Of a stretch of DNA of 60,000 nucleotides, positions 45,981 to 55,861 are shown one piece after another. This DNA comes from Cryptomeria japonica. Taxonomy: Eukaryota > Streptophyta > Pinopsida > Cupressales > Cupressaceae. A program made the translations under genes and the position numbers. The DNA is taken from NCBI RefSeq assembly GCF_030272615.1, contig NC_081409.1, positions 209,483,190-209,543,189 on the forward strand. Reading direction: 5' to 3'. How positions within the stretch are numbered: position 1 is the first letter of the stretch; the number at the start of each line of letters is the position of its first letter. The notes beneath the pieces are model-generated. The model ran no database searches, was not told the DNA's origin, and saw only the letters and a program-made list of their open reading frames with translations.

Positions 45981-46213
45981 TTTGATGAGAGATGGACAAC
46001 TTCTTAGTGCCCAATTTCAAGCTTTTACAAAGGGCGAGTGCAAGAAAATAGCACCCAAAAATGCCAAAACTCAGGTTTGGAATGCAGAAATGTGGAGCAA
46101 GGTTTTTTTGCTGTTAACAATGCACATACGCATGCCTTATAAGGGGTGTGCACTATAGGGCGCACACCCTATAGTGCGTGCGCCTTATGCGCTTTTTAAT
46201 TTTTTTTTGAAGT
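45981..46213. promoter_or_regulatory. Promoter-side right subterminal region with palindromes
   Basis: This lies between the start of the minus-strand gene and the right TIR. At 46120-46195 it contains nested palindromic words such as GGGTGTGCACTATAGGGCGCACACCC and GTGCGTGCGCC. They recall, without copying, the TTTGGCGTGCGCCAAA words near the left end. A role as promoter or transposase-binding region is inferred from position. Confidence 0.45.
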
Positions 46214-46252
46214 GTGGCACCTTTTTGGTACCACAACTTCGTGCATATACCC
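46214..46252 (-). repeat. Right terminal inverted repeat
   Basis: This is the complement of the left TIR. Read inward on the minus strand it begins GGGTATATGCAC and continues through TTGTGGTACCAAAAAGG to TGCCAC. The 13 extra bases of the left TIR between AGG and TGCCAC are absent. It is followed outside by CAAG (46253-46256). Confidence 0.9.
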
Positions 46253-46913
46253 CAAGGTGTCCCTATCCATTAGGTGTGACCCATTTTTTAAATTTGCAAT
46301 TCAATTCCTCTTTTTCTTCAAAAACCCTAGTAGGGTCCTATTTCCACATTTGAACCTTAATTTCGCCTATTTCGAAATTGTAAAATTCCCCATTTTTTCG
46401 GGGTTAGCTTTAAAATCATCGTAATATTCATCGCTGAAAATTTCAAAAAAAGTTGGTCGAACCATGTGCATTCCAGCCACGGTCCTCGAATTCTTTTCCT
46501 AAATTTTGGGAGACTGTTATGACTACATTTAATAACCTAAATCCAGAAGATTGGCTTCTTTTGTCAATTTTTGATCCCTCTAACATTGAAAATACCTCCA
46601 AAATTCAACGTTTTAAATTTCATGAATTTATTTAAAATTAAGTGGTATCCCCTTGGCCCTAATTTTAAAGTTCCAATATCCTTTGATTTATTATTTTGGA
46701 AATTGTGTCATTTTCTTCTTCCAACAAAGTTCAAATTGTTTAATCATTATTTTCTTAAATTTTGCATTACTCAATTTTGTAAGCTTTTTTCAAAATTCAA
46801 ACTTTCAATTTTCCCTTTAGTGCATGAGTTTTACCACTATTAGTCCTACCTACACTATCCCCATTAGATGAAACATCAGAATTAAGGCTTCCCAAGGTTT
46901 AATTACCAAGGAC
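46253..46913 (+). other. Leader of the gag-only LTR element, right piece
   Basis: This resumes the leader interrupted at 25129. It starts with the CAAGG duplication and is AT-rich, with words like AAAATTCAAA similar in style to 24618-25129. Frames at 46453-46843 are low-complexity Phe/Leu/Lys-rich and probably not coding. Confidence 0.55.
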
Positions 46914-48752
46914 ATGGAGCCTAATTTGGGTAACTTCTTTAATGAGGATAATGCTAACGCTTCCCATCCTAATCATAAGCCCATTTATCCCATTGATGAA
47001 TCCCATGATGAAGAAGAAGCTTTGACTAGAGTTTCCATTGATCAACTTTCAAAATTGGACAATCAATTTGATAACTTTCAACAATGGATGTCCCAAGAGT
47101 ACCCTAATAGTGAATATCTTTCATTAATTAAAGGCCTTAAATGCATGATTCAAAGTGATAAGAATGAAATTGATATATTGCATGGCATTTCTCATATTGT
47201 TGATTCTAATGTCATGCCTATCACGAGTTGTGCTGAGAACTTAGGCTATTCACAACCTTCAAATCAAATCAATTCTTCTATTCCTTTGACCACTTCAATG
47301 GCTAGTATTCCTACTTTCACTTAAAAAATCATGGCTAAATCAACTCAAAATGTCATTCCTACAACCATTCTTCATGGGGGCAATCCCTCTTCTTTGTTTA
47401 ATCCTCCATCTTTACCTATGTCTTCCATAAGTATTCCTATTATCCCTCAACCAATCAATGTGACACAAGGGGGAATTCATTCAACAATTTTGTTCCTCCT
47501 TTAAGTGTCTCATTTCCTACATAATAATCACCTATGCCTACTTATCATAATGTCCCACCACCTTATTCTCAATCCATGCCTTCCTTTAATAACATCAAAC
47601 CACCTTTCCAATCAACCATGTCTAACATCAATTCTTCTATTGAAGCAACCATTGACAATCTTTCTCAAATCATGTCTTCCTTACAACAACAAATTGCTTC
47701 TATGAGTCAATCGAAGTTTAGTGTGCCCACTTTCTCTTGATAGTATTAAAGTCGTGCCACGTAAGCATGTTGAGGTTCCTCAATTGGAACTCTATAATGG
47801 AAAAGGTGATCCTCTTACACATGTCAAAACATTTCAAACCTTTTGTACTGATTTTTCTTATGATCAAAGATTGCTTGCGAAACTGTTTACAAGAACATTA
47901 AGCGATAAGGCTTTACAATGGTATTTCTCTTTGCCTTCTTATTCCATTAGTTCTTTTCAACAAATAGAAAATACTTTCATTCAACAATTCCAAAATAACA
48001 TTGGTCCTAAAATCACTTTGACTGATCTAATGCATTTTAAACAAGGTGTTAAAGAAAAAGTGACTGATTTCATTGGTAGATATAAGCATTTGTGTGCTCA
48101 AATTTCTTTTCATATACCTGATAATGATATTCAATGAATTTTCTTTTCTAATTTGCAAAAAGATATCAGGGAAAATATTCCTTTGTCTGAGTTTACTTCC
48201 TTTCTAGAGTTGTGTGCAACACTCCACAGTTATCAACTAGTTGTGAGTTAAATGGAACAATCTACTCCTATGGCTCCAAGTGATAAGGGGGAGAGTGTTT
48301 AACAATAGTTTGCGAAGTTCAAACCAACAAAAAGCTTCATCAAGTTCAATGATAGAATCAACAACAACAATGTGAATGCTACAAGAGGTATGCCTTCTAT
48401 TTCTAAGTTTTTCAAAAGAGAAAGACAATTTACTCCTTTGAATGAATCTTTACATAGTATTATGTCTCAGTTGTTGCAAAGAAATGTTATCAAACTTCCT
48501 CCTATAAAACAAGTTGATCCTTCTAAACTTGCATCCCCTTATTTTTATAACAATTCCTTTTGTCAATTTCATCGTCAGCCTGGTCATGATACTGAGAAAT
48601 GTTTTGCATTGAAAAGTAAGATTCAAGATTTGATTGATAACAATACTATATATGTGGCAGGTGTGAATGATAAGTGCAATAAATCAGTAGCTCCTCCTAA
48701 TCAAATCTTAAATTTTTTACTGATCCATTGCCTTCTCATACCTCTAACATGA
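46914..48752 (+). pseudogene. Gag of the RT-less LTR element, broken
   Basis: Reading frames 46914-47324, 47721-48137 and 48372-48752 lie in the same phase. The middle one is a clear Retrotrans_gag-type capsid domain: ELYNGKGDPLTHVKTFQTFC, then SDKALQWYFSLPSYSISSFQ and FKQGVKEKVTDFIGRYKHLC. The third ends with a cysteine/histidine motif CQFHRQPGHDTEKC in place of a standard zinc knuckle. The N-terminal part is acidic and Asn/Ser-rich. Stops (for example at 47322 and 48135) and a shifted stretch near 47505-47740 break the protein. Gag packages element RNA; no polymerase follows. Confidence 0.8.
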
Positions 48753-48849
48753 TTGAGACTGAGTATACTTCTTTCTCCTTTGAGGAATTCACTTCTATGG
48801 CTCTGCACTTGGTAAATATAGTAGAAAAACAATATACACCTAAGGATTC

Positions 48850-49215
48850 TTGTATTACATTTCTAGTGAGGCCATTAGAGCTCTCGATGGCTCTTTATAC
48901 ATAGTTGCGAAGGTTAAGAATACCCCTTGTTGTGGCGCTCTTGTTGATCCCTCTTGTGTGGTTATCACCATCACTGAGGAGTATATTTTCACTTTACGAT
49001 TGCATAAACCAATATATGATGCCTCTAATGTAGTTGTGAAGTTATTTGATGGCTTCTCTTGTCCTACCATTGGCTCTATCACGTCTCCTATTGAAGTTCA
49101 TACTAAATCCACAGATGTTGACTTTTTTCATCATACCCTCTTTCGACAAATTTTGCGTGAAGTTGGGCTATCCTTGGCTATGTTCCATGAAGGCTATTTC
49201 TTCTCCAATCCATAA
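48850..49215 (+). pseudogene. Retropepsin-like protease remnant
   Basis: This frame shows the fold of gypsy-type proteases: GALVDPSC, in place of the usual ALxDxGxS, followed by ITITEEYIFTLRL and VVKLFDGFSCPTIGSI. The Gly of the active-site triplet is missing, so it is probably inactive. It lies one frame off from gag. Downstream reading gives the shifted end of the domain plus a long Pro/Ser-rich segment (49046-49774), but no RT. Confidence 0.65.
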
Positions 49216-51034
49216 GTGTTTAAAATTTCCTCACAATGGCGAAATCATAACTGTGAACCATATCTTTTTTCATCCATCCGAAAGAAGCCCTAACACTCCT
49301 ATTGATTTCTTTTGGCCTAAGAAATTTCAATCTCTTCCATCAAGGAGCAATGCTCTTTTTCAATCTTTTAAAAAATTGAAAAAATATATGATCTTATCCT
49401 TAAGTCAATCTAGATCCCCAACACTTGACATTCCTATCATACTTGAAGATGAAGTTCTTCCCCTCACGAATAGAACTAATGTCCCACCTAAGGAAGATCT
49501 TCAATCTATTCCTACGGATGTGACTATGCCTTCTCCTAAGAAGATCAACACTATTCCTCCCAATGTTAGACCTATACCTGCTCCTCATGATGGGCCCAGT
49601 GTTCTTCCTACACCTAAATTTCCTCCTTTATATGGCACGGTTCCATCTCCTTTCTCTTATAGAGAGAAGAGGCCTACTTCTCCTCTTATCCAACCTAAAA
49701 TACCTCAACCTAAACCTTCAACTATGAAAGAGAAAAACATTCCTAATTTTTCAAATGTTCCTCCTGCTTCTTAGCCTTCCACTAAGACTCAACAGAATCA
49801 TTGTGGGAGAGAACGCCAACGAAGATGCCGTGTTCGAGCTCGTGAAGTTGTTCCTTAAAATATTCAGTCTCCCAAGACTCCAACAGTTGACATGATTCCC
49901 TTTTCTCCTAGGTAAGATGTTCAACCTACATCTCCAAATCATAAGTTGCACAAAACATGTGATGGTTTTACTCCTATTCATGTTCGTGGTCCTCTTGCTA
50001 TAAGTTTTGATGAAGAAATGAGTGAAAATGTTATTCATGATGGCAATACAACTTCTAATGCTTCTAATAGTGATTATGAATATGTTGATGTAGACAAGCA
50101 TTTATCAACTGAATTTTCACAAACCCTAATTCTAGCTCCTAGAATTGAACAAAGTGACTTACCACATGAGCATAGTCCTTGTTTGGATCTTGTGATAGCT
50201 CCATCTGCTGTGCTTGATGTTGCTCCTTTGGCATGTTGCTCGCCTTCCCGAAATGTTGATCAGCAAGATTAGGAAGTGGATGTCATGCTAGATTAGCAAT
50301 ATTAGCAGTTTAGATCTTCTCTCTCTCTCCTTTCTTGCTCTTTTGTGACCATTCTTCTATGTGTGTCCCTATTCTTCTATTTTTTCCTCAATGTCTACTC
50401 GAGGATGATGAAAAGCATTGAGATCTGTTTTGGTCTCTTTCATGTTGACTCAAAAGACATCATCTCTTCCCTTTCTTCTAAGGTAGTGTCCTTTCTTTGG
50501 GGAATGTTGATTATTATTTACATATACATATATAATGTACATGAGTTATCATACAACATAGTGACCGCGAGGAAAGAGAAACTACCTTGTGCTTTGTGTT
50601 TTGTGTTCATTATCCTTGGCTTTATTCCTTGATTGGGGGCTAAATCCTTGCGATAATGTGCTTTCTCTATCTCTCTCTCTTGGGTGTATCCTACCTTAAA
50701 TAAATCGCTCCCGATAAGGCATGCACAATCTCTTTAATGTGGGGGAATACACTCCGCTCATATTTTCCTTTTCTATATTTAGAATTATTTAGTGAACTTG
50801 GCTTTGCTTCATAATTATGGTATCTTTTTTGTGACTCATAGTGAGGAGAACCTTGCTACTTCTAGTCATAGTTTTTCCCTTCTCGATCTTCCATTTTACT
50901 TTGTCAATCGAAGTAGTAAGATCCTAAGTCCACTAGGGGCTTGGTGCATCTTGCCTCGTTGAAGTGGTAGAAGTCTTTCAATCTTGTTTCCTTGTACTTT
51001 ATTGGCAGTATCAGCATATTATTATAATCCCGCT
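49216..51034 (+). other. Pro/Ser-rich remnant and 3' region of the gag-only element
   Basis: 49216-49774 encodes a Pro-rich stretch (repeated TPIPP/PKFPPL-like words) of the type found in plant gag-pro polyproteins. 49946-50272 is an acidic frame. Neither has RT, RNase H or integrase motifs. From 50280 to 51034 no coding domain is visible; the sequence is T-rich with CTCTCTCTC runs. A polypurine tract starts at 51035. Confidence 0.55.
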
Positions 51035-51049
51035 AAAGTGGGGGATAAA
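51035..51049 (+). promoter_or_regulatory. Polypurine tract of the gag-only element
   Basis: AAAGTGGGGGATAAA lies immediately before the 3' LTR, in the position where plus-strand DNA synthesis is primed. It confirms the plus orientation of the element. Confidence 0.85.
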
Positions 51050-52217
51050 TATAGTGTCATGAAATTCTGACCCTTGTAATTTCTGACCATATTAGGGTCC
51101 TCACGCATGCAATTCAAATCCCTAAGCCTGATTGAAGACCGAAGACTTGCTTAGCACCTAAGAGCTGCATCTTTCTTGCCCTCCGCACTATCTAAATTGC
51201 ATCCTGTCTTGGAAAAAAGGGTAGGACAGGGACGTGACGCCCCTGTCCTTGCCCCATTTTGGGGCAGGACCCTTTTCAATTATGCTTTGGTGGTTTTGTA
51301 TTGAGCGAGAAAGCTCCCCTAGTGTCAGCCTGCAATGGAAAATCAATCAATGAGCCATATTTGACAAGTATATAAGTCGCATTTCCCCTTCCATTTTGGC
51401 ATAAGATAGATACATGAGATCACACATTCAATCATTCAAGAGCATTCAAGCATTATTCTCTAGCATTGAGTATTCTCAAGTCTCCTTTCAAGGCTAGGTG
51501 TTGCATCCAAGTCAAGGATACAACCATTGAAGAGGAGATTCATTCCAACATTCAACTTCATACAAATAATTCTATCAACATTTCTATCACAACCTCCCTT
51601 GAGGTGATTTATATTTCAGTCTTCGTTTACATTTACTTGCAAGTACTTTCTTTCATCATTTGGTTAATTCCAAAACTGAGGTTTGACCTGAAGGCAAACC
51701 GCCAATCCCAACCCCTTTTCCTCTCTTTTCTGCATGTAGGTTGCAGGTGTGCAACTATACTTTTGGATTTGGACTCCATTTGCAAAGGTGGAAAAACCCT
51801 TTTCATTTCATGGATTTTTTGGAGGACCGTGTACACTACCGCCACAGTCCGGGCAATTTTTTCTCAAATTCACAGGGCAGCTTTGTCTCAACAAATTATT
51901 GCTAGATCCATGTGCACAAATTTATCCTACACTTCTATCTCGAGTTATAATCAGATCTTTGTCACTTTTTCATTTGGTTATAAGTACACATTTCAATTCA
52001 AATGTCATTCCAAAAGAGGGGATTAACTCACCATTCTTATATCACTGAGAATTTAATATCCTTTTCTAGAGGTTGAATCTAGTGTATTTTCCCCCCTCTT
52101 CTAATATAATGCGTAAAAAGTGTTTGGGGGGAAATCCGAAGTGAAACTTTCATCTCTCCTCGGAGGGAAGAAATGCTTTCCTCTAGATCTCCATCATTCA
52201 CCTTTTTCAACATTACA
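51050..52217 (+). repeat. 3' LTR of the gag-only element
   Basis: It matches 23428-24617 from AGTGTCATGAAATT to CATTACA. The first dinucleotide is TA here rather than TG, probably a mutation, or else the LTR starts at TGTCATG (51055). CCAAT follows (52218-52222) and continues into gypsy integrase sequence. Confidence 0.85.
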
Positions 52218-52657
52218 CCAATGTTCTAATTATTATCTTTTGCAACTTGACAAACTCTACAACTCTGCACATATCGCTTAACATCCTTTTGAATCTGGGG
52301 CCAAAAGTACTACTCACTTACCAATGCAACTGTTTTGTCAATGCCAAAATGTCCAACTAAACCTCCACTATATTTCTCTTTTATCAGGTTCTCTCTCATG
52401 GAACTCTCAAGTATGCACAATTGAACTCCTCTGAATAACATCCCATCCTAAATGAAGTAATCCAACCATTTGCTCCTATCAAACATAACCGGTTCTCTAC
52501 ATGCTTTCCAAGGTTCTACAAAATTTGGGTCTTCATCATACAAGGTCTTCAAATCTTCAAAACCTAATATTGTCACTCTCATCTCTGTGAGCAAATTCCT
52601 TCTCCTACTCAATGCATCAACAACTTTGTTGGATTGTCCACTTCTATGCTTTAACAC
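52218..52657 (-). pseudogene. Ty3/gypsy RNase H end and integrase zinc-binding N-terminus
   Basis: Frame 52657-52448 gives HRSGQSNKVVDALSRR, the end of the RNase H region typical of gypsy elements. The following minus-strand sequence contains YFWPQIQKDVKRYVQSCRVC, carrying the Cys pair of the HHCC zinc-binding domain of integrase. The upstream histidines are in diverged sequence around 52370. A stop sits between KDNN and NI just before the insertion point. Confidence 0.8.
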
Positions 52658-52727
52658 AAAGGTGACTCTTCAAGAATTCTACCCATCTCATATGTCTCTA
52701 ATTCAACTTACTCTAACTATTCAAATA

Positions 52728-53063
52728 CTATAAAGCTTGATGATCTGTATACAACATAAACTCCTTAGGCAATAAGTAATGTCTCCACTTATTCAAGGCT
52801 TGAACTATGACATAAGATTCCTGATCATACACTAAATATCTCTTTCGGGCATCATTCAATTTCTCATTGAAATAGGCTATTGTTTTCCCTTCTTGACTCA
52901 AGACTACTCCTATTGCTATTCCACTTGCATCACAATCCACTTGAAATACTTTATTGAAATCTGGTAAAGCTAACACAGGCCGCTTAGTCACTTTCTGCTT
53001 CAACAATTCAAAATTTTTGTTTTCTCTAGTGGTCCACTTGGATTCCTTCCGATCTCCTCTCAT
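52728..53063 (-). pseudogene. Ty3/gypsy RNase H-like domain
   Basis: The frame begins in the connection region and reads FELLKQKVTKRPVLALPDF, FQVDCDASGIAIGVVLSQEG (first catalytic Asp), and YDQESYVIVQALNKWRHYLL with the Glu, ending LYTDHQAL with the next Asp. The catalytic residues are present. It is separated from the RT by stops. Confidence 0.85.
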
Positions 53064-53171
53064 GGTCTAAGTCACAAGGTTACAAACTAAACTAAATTTT
53101 TTGATAAAATTCTAGTGAAAACTAGCCAATCCATGAAATGATCTTACCTCCCCAATGCTTTTCGGTGTAGG

Positions 53172-54186
53172 CTACTCAACAATGGATTTCACTTTCTCAA
53201 GGCCCATCTTCAAACCATCCTCAGCTATCACAAATCCCAAGTAGATTATCTCATCCTTCATGAAAGTACACTTCTTGATATTGATCAACACATTTTCTTC
53301 TCTCAACCTCTGTAAAACTTGTCTTAACTGCAACAAATGCTCCTCTTTTGTCTTACTGAAAATCAGAATGTAATCCAAATAGAAAAAAATAAAAATTACC
53401 CAATAATTTCTTCAATACCTCATTCATCAACCTCATGAAAGTACTCTGTGCATTAGTCAATCCAAAAGGCATCACCAACCATTCATATAGTCCTTCATTT
53501 GTCTTGAATGTTATCTTCCACTCATCACCTTCTCTGATCCTGATCTGATGATATCCACTCTTCAAATCTATCTTTGTAAAGTATTTTACTTCACTCAAAC
53601 AGTCCATTATGTCATCCATCCTAGGTGAAGGAAACCAGTACTTCACTGTGATCTTGTTTATTTCTCTTGAATTGAAACACATTCTCCACTCTCCATTCTT
53701 CTTAGGTGCTAATACTGCTGGTATTGCACAAGGGATCAGACTCTCCCTGATCAAACCTTTCTTCAACAACTCTTGCACTTGTTTGTTTAGTTCTTCATTC
53801 TCTTCCGGTGTCAAATGACGTGCATCTTTGTTAGGCAAACTAGCTCTGAGAACCAAGTCCATACAATGACTAATACTTCTTATAGGTGGCAATCCATCAG
53901 GTACATTATATGAAATTATGTCCTCATATTCTATCAACAAATATCTTATCTCTTTCGGGTGCTCTCCTTTCGGTTCCAGTCTCTCGGTCTTCTTAGGAAT
54001 TAAGGCAAAATACACATTCTCACGTCTCATTCCATCCATGAATTTTCTTCCATCTACTAAATATATTCTGGCATTTGTACAAACTTCTTTCTTCAAAGGT
54101 TCCTCCAAAGGTAACAAGGTTTTCTTCATCCCATTGGCCATATTAGTGTATGCAGTCTTCCTCCCATCATGTATTTGATAACTCAA
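53172..54186 (-). pseudogene. Ty3/gypsy reverse transcriptase, broken
   Basis: Frame 54186-53353 holds the RT from LLKKGLIRESLIPCAIPAVL through FTKIDLKSGYHQIRIREGDE and FKTNEGLYEWLVMPFGLTNA. An indel near 53375 breaks the catalytic box. The next frame starts LDYILIFSKTKEEH, where functional elements have a YLDDILIFS-type box, so the second Asp is lost. The protein upstream of the RT (ERLEPKGEHPKEIRYLLIEY) is the usual linker. The frame is truncated at its start by the copia insertion. Confidence 0.9.
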
Positions 54187-55656
54187 TGATGGACGGTTAG
54201 TACCAAACCGGTACTAAGAGGGAGGGGGGTGAATCAATACAGACAAAGATACATTTGCTAAAACCGGTTTGTCAGAAAACACTTTACTTTGCCAAGAAAA
54301 TTGTAACATCGGTCTTGATCAGAGTACAACCGGCAAAACTCAGAATAATTGAGACAAGCATAAACCGGTTGACACTTATCCTGTCAAACAATCAAGTACT
54401 TCATTTCTAGTTCAACCCAGTGCATGAATAGGTAATCTATCATCAAAAACATAATAACAGCTAGTTCAACATGTTTTACTGTCAGACATGAGACATTGAA
54501 CCATCACATGAAAACATCACAAAGACACACAAATTTTCACGTGGAAACCTAACTGGGAAAAACCACGGTGGGAATGAATACCCACAAGCTGTTTTGAACT
54601 CTTTAGAAGTCCGCTCTATTAGGAGCCTTGTCTGGTTAAAGAATGATACAATAGGTTCTGTTAGGAACCGATCCTATTAGGGATCACCTAGTTAAGGGAT
54701 GGCTAGAATACCTGGTTAAGGGTTAAACCCAGTTAAAGGTTACCTTGTTAGAGGATTTCAAGAACTCAATGGTTTTGAGTCACCCTGTTAAAGGATTTAC
54801 AGTAAGCCGGTTAAAGCTACCTTGTTAAGGGATTTCTCAACTGTTGAATTGGTTAGAGATCAATAGGTATTACAATGACTTGGTAACAACACTCAATGCC
54901 AATGCAGATCCGCTTTAGCTCCTCTTCACCTTCTGCACTTAACACTTTGCAGGTATCACTTTTCTCCTCTGGTCTGGCAAGAATCTCATATCACTTCACT
55001 TGGATACACACACATAACTTTTTCCAACAACTTCAGAAAGAAACACAACTTTGACCTTATAGGAAATAGATAGGTCGGAAGCATAAACCCTAAACCCTAA
55101 ACCTGTTAGGTTAAACAATTCAAACGGTTCAATCCTGACCATTGATCATATTGCATTAAATGCAATAGTCTTGAACTGATCTCAAGATGTTCTCCATCAT
55201 TCATTTTCGACTACTTTCATGGTGGCTGATAACCCATCATGCGTTTTTGCCATTTACAGACTTCACACATTCCCGAGGTAGATAGGAACAATCTTCTTCA
55301 TGCAAGATCCTTCACGTGCACAAGGCTGACGTGGCATCACGATCTATTCTTCTATACAGTGCTAACTCATCACATAAAGTCACCATTTGAGTCACACAGG
55401 CTTGAAGCATTTCAACCAGAAACCCTGAAGTTGAGACTACCAACCGGTAGTCATACAAAGCTTCCATGTATCGGTTCTCATATCAACATGCCGGTTCTCC
55501 TTGAACAAACATACCGCTTCACTTTGGCACATATACCGGTTCTTGGTAACATACCGGTTCTTTCTTCTTCAGCATATTGACATCAATGACAACATACAAT
55601 GTCATCATGTCCTCATACCGGTTCATGTCGTCATACCGGTCCACATAATGCCAACA
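54187..55656 (-). repeat. copia copy 2, 3' LTR
   Basis: On the minus strand it begins TGTTGGCATTATG directly after the polypurine tract AAAGGGGGAGAT (55657-55668). It ends near GGTACTAACCGTCCATCA at 54187. It contains many ACCGGT words and a run of CTTAACAAGGT / TTTAACAGGGT units. The low end is placed at the junction with the gypsy frame and may shift by a few bases. It is about 1.47 kb and related in design to the insertion at 11806-12900. Confidence 0.75.
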
Positions 55657-55861
55657 ATCTCCCCCTTTGGCTTCTTATATCAATTTCTGCAGATATCTTC
55701 TCCACTTCACTTCTTCTCCCCCTTTGACAACAATGCCAAAGTGGAGGCACAAGCTTTCCTTGTTCCATTATGTTGCTCCCCCTGAGGAGTAGCATCCTTC
55801 AACACATCAATCCAAAAAAAAATTGACTATGCAATACCTGACTGATGTGGAGCAAATACCT
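55657..55861 (-). promoter_or_regulatory. copia copy 2, 3' UTR with polypurine tracts
   Basis: Minus-strand purine tracts CCAAAGGGGGAGATTG (about 55654-55669) and CAAAGGGGGAGAAG (about 55715-55730) occur between the stop codon and the LTR. The one adjoining the LTR is the likely plus-strand primer. The other resembles the internal extra tracts of some plant copia lineages. Confidence 0.75.

Larger units (their letters stand above)
25130..46252. mobile_element. Large TIR DNA transposon of unassigned superfamily (two genes, 4-5-bp target duplication)
   Basis: Both ends begin GGGTATRTGCAC and continue as matching inverted repeats (25130-25178 and 46214-46252). The flanks are CAAG on each side (25126-25129 and 46253-46256), extendable to CAAGG if one end is taken one base shorter. 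The element is 21.1 kb, or about 14.8 kb without the nested copia element. It holds a plus-strand DDE-like transposase gene (27907-31041), a minus-strand seven-exon gene (45980-43969), a 359-bp tandem array between them, a palindromic satellite, a long hairpin and subterminal palindromes. TIR, TSD and protein together do not match CACTA, hAT, Mutator, Mariner or Harbinger. Families with 4-bp duplications such as Sola are candidates to test. Confidence 0.85.
23428..52217 (+). mobile_element. LTR retrotransposon with gag but no RT (TR-GAG-like), carrying nested insertions
   Basis: A 5' LTR (23428-24617) and a 3' LTR (51050-52217) in the same orientation bracket gag-like coding sequence, with a polypurine tract (AAAGTGGGGGATAAA, 51035-51049) before the 3' LTR. 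The flanks CCCAC (23423-23427) and CCAAT (52218-52222) are the likely 5-bp target duplication, with two differences. Removing the element restores the gypsy integrase frame across CCAAT. No RT, RNase H or integrase is found in the internal region, so it is probably non-autonomous. Without the TIR transposon inside its leader it would be about 7.7 kb. Confidence 0.85.
52218..54186 (-). mobile_element. Ty3/gypsy element, upstream part: RT, RNase H and integrase N-terminus
   Basis: This is the upstream half of the gypsy element completed at 21490-23427. Its low end joins the other half: the minus strand reads QSCRVCQVAKDNN..NI up to 52218 and GLYKPLTVP from 23427. The high end is cut at about 54187 by the LTR of copia copy 2. 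Gag and the 5' LTR are outside the window or lost. Confidence 0.85.

Noticed and set aside
25130-46252. Assignment of the TIR element to CACTA because it is large, has two genes and carries subterminal repeats
   Set aside because: The termini start GGGTAT, not CACTA, the duplication is 4-5 bp rather than 3 bp, and the transposase motifs differ.
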